Shown here: positions 55,601 through 61,015 of the stretch, piece after piece
How positions within the stretch are numbered: the stretch's first letter is position 1
Layout of the letters: the number at the start of each line of letters is the position of its first letter
DNA from: Saprospirales bacterium
GTDB lineage: Bacteria > Bacteroidota > Bacteroidia > Chitinophagales > Saprospiraceae
Assembly: GCA_007695035.1 (NCBI GenBank)
Contig: REEO01000068.1
Location: forward strand, 1-64,000
Length of the DNA stretch: 64,000 nucleotides
Direction of reading: 5' to 3'
The notes under the pieces: model-generated
What the model saw: the letters and a program-made list of their open reading frames with translations, nothing else
Database searches by the model: none
What the model was told of the DNA's origin: nothing
Translations under genes and position numbers: made by a program

Positions 55601-58600
55601 ATTGCCATTTACATCGGTTACAGTACCCACAAAAGTGTTTTCTCCAATATCATCACAAGTGAGGACAACGAATTGAGGTTCAACTGAAGCAATTCCACAA
55701 TTGTCAAATGAACCATCATCAACATCTTCGGCAGTTACAACAACTTCACCATCCTCGTCTAATTCAGCAACAATATCCTGACAGAGAACAGTTGGAGGAA
55801 TATTATCCTGAACATTTGCAGTAACCTGGCAGGAAGAAACATTGCCATTAACGTCGGTGGCTTCCACTTCTATAGTAACAGCTCCCACATCACCACAACC
55901 AAACTCGATTGGCTCAGCAGTTACCTCGTCAATATCACAATTATCCTCTACAGAAAGAATGATGTCATCAGGATCTACAGAAGCTTCACCATTCTCATCG
56001 AGGAAGACATCAATTTCTGCTACACACTCCAATACCGGAGCTATATCATCTATTACAGTGAGGTGGAAATCACAAGTACTTTCATTGCCATTGCTATCGA
56101 TTGCAGTGACAAACAAGTCGTGTTCACCTACTAAATCACAATCGTACTGATCGACATTAGCAAACAATTCTTCGATTCCACATGCATCCGAAGCTTCAAT
56201 CACCACATCATCGAGATCCAAAGCGGCAAATCCGGTAGAATCCAAACCGATGGTCAAAGAATCGATACAAGTCAATTCGGGGGCAATGTCATCAATTACA
56301 GTAAGGTGGAAATCACAAGTACTTTCATTCCCATTGCTATCGATAGCGGTAACGAAAAGATCGTGTTCACCTACGAGGCTGCAATCGTATTGATCCACAT
56401 TGGCAAACAATTGCTCGATACCGCAGGCATCAGAAACTTCTGTAACCACATCATCGAGATCCAAAGCGGCCAAACCCGTCACATCCAATGCGATTTGAAG
56501 TGAATCTACACATTCCAATACAGGAGGAATGTTATCGATAACCTCAAGGTGGAAATCACACGTGGTTTCATTTCCAGATGGATCAACTGCTGTGATGGTA
56601 AGGTCATGCGAACCAACAAGGCTGCAATCGTATTCAGAGACATTAGCGAAAGTATCAACCACTTCGCAATTGTCAGTTACACTAATAATTACATCATCCA
56701 GGTCAAGAGCGGCAAAACCGTCTTCATCCAGGAATATCTCCAATGAATCAACACAGCTAAGTTCAGGAGCCATGTCATCGACAACAGTGAGGTGGAAGTC
56801 GCAAGTACTTTCATTGCCATTGCTATCGATAGCGGTAACGAAAAGATCGTGTTCACCTACGAGGCTGCAATCGTATTGATCCACATTGGCAAACAATTGC
56901 TCGATACCGCAGGCATCAGAAACTTCTGTAACCACATCATCGAGATCCAAAGCGGCCAAACCCGTCACATCCAATGCGATTTGAAGTGAATCTACACATT
57001 CCAATACAGGAGGAATGTTATCGATAACCTCAAGGTGGAAATCACACGTGGTTTCATTTCCAGATGGATCAACTGCTGTGATGGTAAGGTCATGCGAACC
57101 AACAAGGCTGCAATCGTATTCAGAGACATTAGCGAAAGTATCAACCACTTCGCAATTGTCCGAAACCTCAACAATCACCTGATCCAGGTCAAGGACAGCC
57201 TCGCCATCAGCGTCGAGGAATACCTGTGTGGAATCCACACAATCAAGGATTGGAGCGGAATTATCCTCAACAGTTACTGTGGCCTCACAAGTAGCCACAT
57301 TTCCGCTGGGGTCAGTAACTGTAAGAGTCACCGTATTGTCTCCCGTATGGTCACAACCAAAAGAATCATTATCTATTTCCAAAGAGATCTCCCCACAATT
57401 GTCAGAAGAACCACCATCCACATCATCTGCAACAATGGTAGCTTCACCATTGGCATCCAAATCAACTGTAATATCCTGACAAACAGCTATAGGATCAACC
57501 TCATCGATTATTTCCACATCTCCGGCATTGATCACATAATCAATTTGATTGGTTAGAGGGTCAATACTAGAGAATTCAATATCTAAAGGATCATTAATTA
57601 TATCAACAACCGTTTCATCTCCAAGGTCACCGACTGCCAGGAATGTTAAGGTAATAATTACATCTCCATTGTCTAAGGTTACATCTTCATCACCAACCCA
57701 TGAAACAAGCAACAAGCCATCATTAGTTAGTGAATCATTTATTTCGAATGAGCCGTTGTTGGAAGGGAAAAAGGCCTCAATATCGACATAATCGATTACC
57801 TCTTCATCCCAGGATACGGTAAACTGAACACCTCCGAGGCCAATAAAGTCTTCGACTGTCAAGTCAATGGTAAACTCTTCACCACAACTTGGAGTAGCAG
57901 AACCGACATTTACAGTAACCTCTTCAGTTAACAGGGGCAATACCAGGGCTGAAAAGGAACACTCAGCGGAATTACCAGCACCGTCTTCCACCGTGTAGGT
58001 GACTACACTGGTTCCAAGGTTAAACTCAGTACCACTGGCGTCTCCAGATCCCGATACATCGGTATCACCGGTAATTGCATATTCTACAGAAACAACTTCA
58101 CAATTGTCATCCGCATCGGCATCAATATCGTTAATGGCCACTGATGGATCTCCCAAGACATCGACAAAGACGGTTAGGTCATCAGGGCATACAACAGTAG
58201 GCGCTTCATTGTCTTCATAGGTTACAGAACCGTCAATTACATCGTGTGGCACGGGGCCATTAAGATTTGAAAATTCAATTGCAACAGGATCATCAGTAAT
58301 TTCCACATCGCTAGTTACACCACTGGCGGATAAAATATTAAATGTAATTTCCAATATTGCAGTGCCGTTGGCCAGGGATATTTCCGATCCATTGACCCAT
58401 GAAGTAGCTAATTTTCCATCATTTACGAAATTATCATTAATATCACTGGTACCTGCGGGAAGGGTAACTTCCGCATCGACGTATTCCAGAGAGTTTTCAT
58501 CCCAGTTTACAGAATACTGCACACCGGAAACATCATCAAAGTTCTGAACTCTAACAGAAACAACAACCTGGTCGAGATTGCAATCAAACTCATAATTTTC

Positions 58601-60781
58601 AATATAGGCGACCAAATCATCACCCGGTGCAGCTTCCTCAACCGTCACCTGAAAGGAGCACTCAGCAGTGTTGTCATTTACATCAGTAGCCAAATAGCTC
58701 ACAGTTGTAACGCCCACATTAAAGGACTCACCGCTCGCATCATCAGAACCGCTTCCTGAAGTAGCACCTGAAAGCGTGTAATCAACACTTGCTATACCAC
58801 AATCATCAGACAATTCAGTTGGTTCGATGTCATCTACATCAGCAGAACCCGAAGCGAATGGGACTGTAACAGTTACATCATCCGGACATTCTACCACAGG
58901 ATCTTCATTATCTGTGATATCCACTGTACCGTTCTGTGAAGTAACAGGCATAGGACCGTCGAGGTCAGATACCTCAATTGCATTAGGGGTATTGCTGAAA
59001 ACAACATCAGAGATTCCCTCTTCACCAAATACCTCCAGGGTAAAACTAAATACAACAGTTCCATTGGGTAAACTCTCTTCAGTTCCCGAAACCCAACTCA
59101 CGGTAATGAAATCATCGCCGTCGTTAAAGTTTGAGGTACCACCCGGGAAATTCAATGACCCTGATACAAAGGAGAAGTTCTCATCGTCAAAATTGATACT
59201 AAATTGAGTTCCTAATACATCATTGAAGTTATAAACCTCTACATCAAGAGTAACGGTATTGCCACAATCAGCAGCACCAGAGGTTAAAACCAGATGAACA
59301 GTATCACTTACTGGAACAGCCTGATTGACCGTTACAGTGAAACTACATTCAGCAGTGTTGCCGGCAAAATCAGCAATGGTATAAGTGACGGTAGAAACAC
59401 CGACATTAAATTCTGTGCCGCTGGCATCATTGGATCCGGTACCGGAAGAGGCACCCGAAATAGTATAATCGAGGTAATCCACTCCGCAATTATCACCTGA
59501 ATCAGCAGGTTCTATATCATCTACTTGAGCAGAAGTAGCTCCTTGATCAGCATCAACAACTACATTGTCGGGACAGTCCACAAAAGGGTCTATTTCATCG
59601 ACAATTTCCAGATTGCCATCATTGGTAACCACATCGACATCTTCGCCATCCGTATCTTCAGCTTCAATAGCATTGACACTTCCGGTAAAGGAAATAGCAT
59701 AATTCCCCACATTAGAAGAGGCGCTAAAGTCAATGGTAGCGATAACAAATCCGTCGGCTTCATTGTAACCATCTGTGCTACTGAAACTGAATCCCAATGA
59801 ACCGTTGGCAGCATCGGAATCATCGACAGTTACATTATCACCTAAAAATTCAGTATAACCATCGAATGTAAATTCATTCGCGTCAAACTCTATAGTAAAG
59901 GTAAGCAGTCCAATGTCATCTATTCCATCGGCAGCAATATTTACAGATCCGCTGTTGTTACAGTCAATATCAGAATCAACTACATTAAGTTCCACAACAG
60001 TGGCAGGATCAGGATCATCCTCTGTAATAGTAATCTCAAAGGAGCATGAGGCCGAATTACCGTCAAAATCTACTACAGTATATTCAACAACAGTGGTTCC
60101 AAGATTAAAAAAAGTACCACTAGCATCATTGTCTCCTGAACCCCCAGTGGCACCAGATAATGCGTAAGTCACTTCATCAATGCCACAGTTATCGGAAGCG
60201 TCAGGATCAATATTTTCAACAGTATCTCCTGTTTCACCAGCATCAACTGTTAAGTTTACATCATCCGGACAGGTGATTTCGGGATCTACATCGTCAAAAA
60301 TGGCAATAGATCCATCAATTGGTACATTGGGTACCCCCTGGGGACTGCCATTTATTTCCTGGATAACTTCTATTGCAGTGGGGGATCCAGAAAATTCAAT
60401 ATCATGAACTGCAACAACGGAGGGGTTATGAACAATAAAATCCAGTTCCATCACCACATCTCCATCATCAAAATTTAGACCAACAGGTACGAACCAACTA
60501 AAAGTAACCCAACCATCAGCATTGTTGATGTTTGGAGTAAAAAGACCTCCTGGGAAGAAGTCCCTCAACTCGTCCACTTCTAATTCATCGGGGTCGAAAA
60601 CAATTGAGCCTTGCATCCCACTAATTGAATCAAAGTGTTCAACGGCAACTTCTACTGTAAGGATTTCATCGTCTTCACAAGACATTTGTTCATCAGATAA
60701 TGCAAAGGTAGGATCCTGAGCATAAACGAAACTTGAGAAGGCGAAACAAAGAAATCCGACAAGTGTAATAATTTGTTTCAT
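49679..60781 (-). CDS. Giant secreted HYR/cohesin/dockerin-like surface protein with T9SS sorting domain
   Basis: The 3700-residue protein starts at ATG 60781 (MKQIITLVGFLCFAFSSFVY, signal peptide); a 13-codon longer frame exists but hides the signal. Order, approximate residues: five cohesin-like sandwiches (20-160, 260-400, 490-625, 717-855, 949-1085), alternating with HYR domains; nine tandem HYR-like repeats of about 81 residues (1092-1820); an interrupted HYR with a non-repetitive insert (1850-2110); a P-domain-like region (2280-2450, FLESPDGTEETIYN); further HYR domains; a CarboxypepD_reg-like strand region and dockerin-like segment (3290-3430, GVTTFDIALIQRHILG and DVRPDGVINVLDIADLRSLI); a sixth cohesin-like domain (3470-3605); a type A T9SS tail (YQNTPNPFGQSTVIGF). 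Predicted to be an extracellular adhesin or matrix protein. It contains a 344-base perfect internal repeat. Domain names rest on pattern, not a search. Confidence 0.88.
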   Translation of the reverse strand: MKQIITLVGFLCFAFSSFVYAQDPTFALSDEQMSCEDDEILTVEVAVEHFDSISGMQGSIVFDPDELEVDELRDFFPGGLFTPNINNADGWVTFSWFVPVGLNFDDGDVVMELDFIVHNPSVVAVHDIEFSGSPTAIEVIQEINGSPQGVPNVPIDGSIAIFDDVDPEITCPDDVNLTVDAGETGDTVENIDPDASDNCGIDEVTYALSGATGGSGDNDASGTFFNLGTTVVEYTVVDFDGNSASCSFEITITEDDPDPATVVELNVVDSDIDCNNSGSVNIAADGIDDIGLLTFTIEFDANEFTFDGYTEFLGDNVTVDDSDAANGSLGFSFSSTDGYNEADGFVIATIDFSASSNVGNYAISFTGSVNAIEAEDTDGEDVDVVTNDGNLEIVDEIDPFVDCPDNVVVDADQGATSAQVDDIEPADSGDNCGVDYLDYTISGASSGTGSNDASGTEFNVGVSTVTYTIADFAGNTAECSFTVTVNQAVPVSDTVHLVLTSGAADCGNTVTLDVEVYNFNDVLGTQFSINFDDENFSFVSGSLNFPGGTSNFNDGDDFITVSWVSGTEESLPNGTVVFSFTLEVFGEEGISDVVFSNTPNAIEVSDLDGPMPVTSQNGTVDITDNEDPVVECPDDVTVTVPFASGSADVDDIEPTELSDDCGIASVDYTLSGATSGSGSDDASGESFNVGVTTVSYLATDVNDNTAECSFQVTVEEAAPGDDLVAYIENYEFDCNLDQVVVSVRVQNFDDVSGVQYSVNWDENSLEYVDAEVTLPAGTSDINDNFVNDGKLATSWVNGSEISLANGTAILEITFNILSASGVTSDVEITDDPVAIEFSNLNGPVPHDVIDGSVTYEDNEAPTVVCPDDLTVFVDVLGDPSVAINDIDADADDNCEVVSVEYAITGDTDVSGSGDASGTEFNLGTSVVTYTVEDGAGNSAECSFSALVLPLLTEEVTVNVGSATPSCGEEFTIDLTVEDFIGLGGVQFTVSWDEEVIDYVDIEAFFPSNNGSFEINDSLTNDGLLLVSWVGDEDVTLDNGDVIITLTFLAVGDLGDETVVDIINDPLDIEFSSIDPLTNQIDYVINAGDVEIIDEVDPIAVCQDITVDLDANGEATIVADDVDGGSSDNCGEISLEIDNDSFGCDHTGDNTVTLTVTDPSGNVATCEATVTVEDNSAPILDCVDSTQVFLDADGEAVLDLDQVIVEVSDNCEVVDTFANVSEYDCSLVGSHDLTITAVDPSGNETTCDFHLEVIDNIPPVLECVDSLQIALDVTGLAALDLDDVVTEVSDACGIEQLFANVDQYDCSLVGEHDLFVTAIDSNGNESTCDFHLTVVDDMAPELSCVDSLEIFLDEDGFAALDLDDVIISVTDNCEVVDTFANVSEYDCSLVGSHDLTITAVDPSGNETTCDFHLEVIDNIPPVLECVDSLQIALDVTGLAALDLDDVVTEVSDACGIEQLFANVDQYDCSLVGEHDLFVTAIDSNGNESTCDFHLTVIDDIAPELTCIDSLTIGLDSTGFAALDLDDVVIEASDACGIEELFANVDQYDCDLVGEHDLFVTAIDSNGNESTCDFHLTVIDDIAPVLECVAEIDVFLDENGEASVDPDDIILSVEDNCDIDEVTAEPIEFGCGDVGAVTIEVEATDVNGNVSSCQVTANVQDNIPPTVLCQDIVAELDEDGEVVVTAEDVDDGSFDNCGIASVEPQFVVLTCDDIGENTFVGTVTDVNGNTATCEVTITVEDNMAPTALCVDGFDVELMPSNNFEFALDVDDIDAGSFDNCGDISLEISQTLIIPQDVGDLDIILTVTDDSGNSSTCVTTLNVVELPPCVLICPDNVVVDTDPGICEAFVGGLEVETTGFCEESGDITNSFNGGEDASGVYPLGSTTVTFSIDDPDVADCVFTVVVEDNEPPVFNCPNEVSVTLGGGECGVNLDFIPDVSDNCLAAATPGAGFMDDITTTFAGGNGFAGNMFDITNVSTETIRLDSFLIHIGNAPGTAADIDFYATPGTYVGNETDPSVWTLFASETVPYNGTNVPTLFPFGGLIIEPGESFGIYMDVANYAGGGPRAIYTDGNVVENDGNIEIEAGIGRAAGAFTGTVFASRIWNGTVFYSVGAGVCDEIDLVQTAGPVSGTFIEIGTHFVEFEATDCEGNVSTCGFEVIVNEFPNPVTSLACNDMVNVSVDENCIADINADMILEGGPYRCYDDYELIFETSDGDIVEAPFGAEVLDSVLTVTVVDPVTGNSCWGNLLIEDKIDPVIECRDLNLLCGDIFPEAPAPAFDGEEFSIALTGLNDEFGNVASGAPAIDLEYEFDFSALGADFTVSNVRLRVDGEILRPHDNSIFLESPDGTEETIYNATTFNAGTFPLDITFDDEGEVVTTYDQFNTLSDGTPVQPINGTIAAGAGPVFFNFAGENAQGVWTVRFETTFISAFTAAGGTISEVELILNIDAPEILPFDNCGDIDLTFADDLEIFTDCDSELERIINRTWTVEDQSGNTSSCEQTINIRRITLDELEAPENYDGITNPGLPCGGNWATDDNGNPHPSVTGGFESVCDNIYFTYEDLTFDVGDCGLEKLLRTWYVLDDCTNETTQFTQLILIDNSAPPVVECPANVQVSTSFNSCEGSWDATLETLFAQGQIDELPSDICSDNVTYTVTASAGNVEEINGNWIVSDLPFGDHTVTYVVDDGCGNTAECVTGVSVIDDVAPVAICDLDTRVSLGGGTQGFARVFVDAFDDGSWDNCGVESILVRRSRDDNNFAKNSQCDNSRTEWQEFMDFCCEDIEARDGEVDIYVQVTDLSGNTNICSVTVFVEDNVAPSITCPSDLNVTVNCLFDFGDFDFNDPNSDLSQASLDELFGGIVAIQRGEERVTRVVDPAALPADALPEVTIIDGIAIDNCPNGMEIDQEIFIGVIEECGNLGTGVQVTPTQERIVFGQTTPQQRQGFEMDDDLAIVRGWRATDAFGNVTLDCVQQIKVVNTSPFSGIDQFSGLPPSQWEIVWPGNVTLSECFEGNGVDPDQVGEPQIQGPNLGCADILTSYTDAIFTGPQAGNACMKILRTWQVIDWCQPATIQSPWTHVQEIKIMNADAPIVVNCEDLVFEVTDNTCEKDIELIIELDHACIDEDVLEDALTISWQIDAFNNGTFDFSGTGDNASSVYPVGEHRIVWTVTDPCGNTTVCEQIFEIVDAKPPTPVCFHGIATVIMPSSGCITLSAETYDAGSFDNCTDSTDLIFSFSEDIDSTTITFCCDALGSNRIELWVTDEAGNQDFCETFILIQDPNEICNDISIAGTLQTEDMEAIEDGTVELTRNDDPFSSIVTGNDGGFTFNAGIALNNDYVLTPFKDINPLNGVTTFDIALIQRHILGIQYLDSPYKLIAADVRPDGVINVLDIADLRSLILGRVNEFPNNTSWRFVSSDQIFDQGMVQPPNPAEIETVRSYEDLQATVRNADFFGVKIGDVDNSNQPNSLIGAQSRSIANPVNIIVDRFDFEAGEFVEVDFRASEFNQVLGYQFTLNFNQNMIDFDGFKEGSLNDLSEANFGFHLLDDGMITTSWNASEHVTRSEDDVLFTLQFVAKADGSTDQLFSITSAVTASEAYRSGDGPVIVNLQVEDVTGTVDSDVFALYQNTPNPFGQSTVIGFVLPEEVSGSITIYDVTGKVVKVIQDEFVRGYNEVQLDRNDLPASGVYYYQLEAGSNNATKKMMLIE
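56331..56674 (-). repeat. 344-base perfect direct repeat, copy A
   Basis: Every base from 56331 to 56674 is identical to 56817-57160, an offset of 486 bases. That equals two 81-codon HYR-like units. Identity stops with a single mismatch on the left (56330) and diverges on the right after 56674. Because third-codon positions are also identical, duplication or gene conversion must be recent. It lies in the tandem HYR region of the giant protein (about residues 1369-1484). Confidence 0.97.
56817..57160 (-). repeat. 344-base perfect direct repeat, copy B
   Basis: The partner of 56331-56674, covering about residues 1207-1322 of the giant protein. The segments encode SEYDCSLVGSHDLTITAVDP, PPVLECVDSLQIALDVTGLA and DQYDCSLVGEHDLFVTAIDS in both copies. 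Neighbouring HYR units are similar in protein sequence but differ at many silent sites. Confidence 0.97.
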
Positions 60782-60973
60782 GAGTTTGGTTTTTATAATT
60801 TGTTGTTTGGTAATTATCAACTACTTGGGTTTCTGAGAATATGGATTGGTTAGACCCACATTCTATATTTTTTTACGTCTTTTTATCAATTAATCTGACC
60901 TTGGGTCCATAACTACAATAAAAATGCCAAAAATTTTGAGGCATCTATTATTCCAGCAAAATATTTAAAAAAT

Positions 60974-61006
60974 CCGGAGCACCGATGAGAACCATCGATG
61001 CTCCGG
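60974..61006 (-). terminator. Intrinsic terminator of the second HYR/cohesin gene
   Basis: CCGGAGCA-CCGATG (60974-60987) pairs with CATCGA-TGCTCCGG (60993-61006) with one internal mismatch. Read on the reverse strand it is followed by a run of T (TTTTTT). It lies just after the stop at 61016 and separates the two giant genes, so each has its own transcript end. The remaining 60782-60973 stretch presumably holds the promoter of the 3700-residue protein, but no exact TAnnTTTG match was seen there. Confidence 0.85.
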
Positions 61007-61015
61007 AAACTGAAA

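Noticed and set aside
56041-57200. CRISPR-like or IS-like repeated DNA
   Set aside because: The repeats are in frame, 243 bases per unit, and encode HYR-like domains; there are no spacers, terminal inverted repeats or transposase.
60782-61015. The two giant genes being one gene split by a frameshift
   Set aside because: The gap holds a strong terminator, the upstream protein ends in a complete T9SS tail, and the downstream one starts with its own signal peptide.
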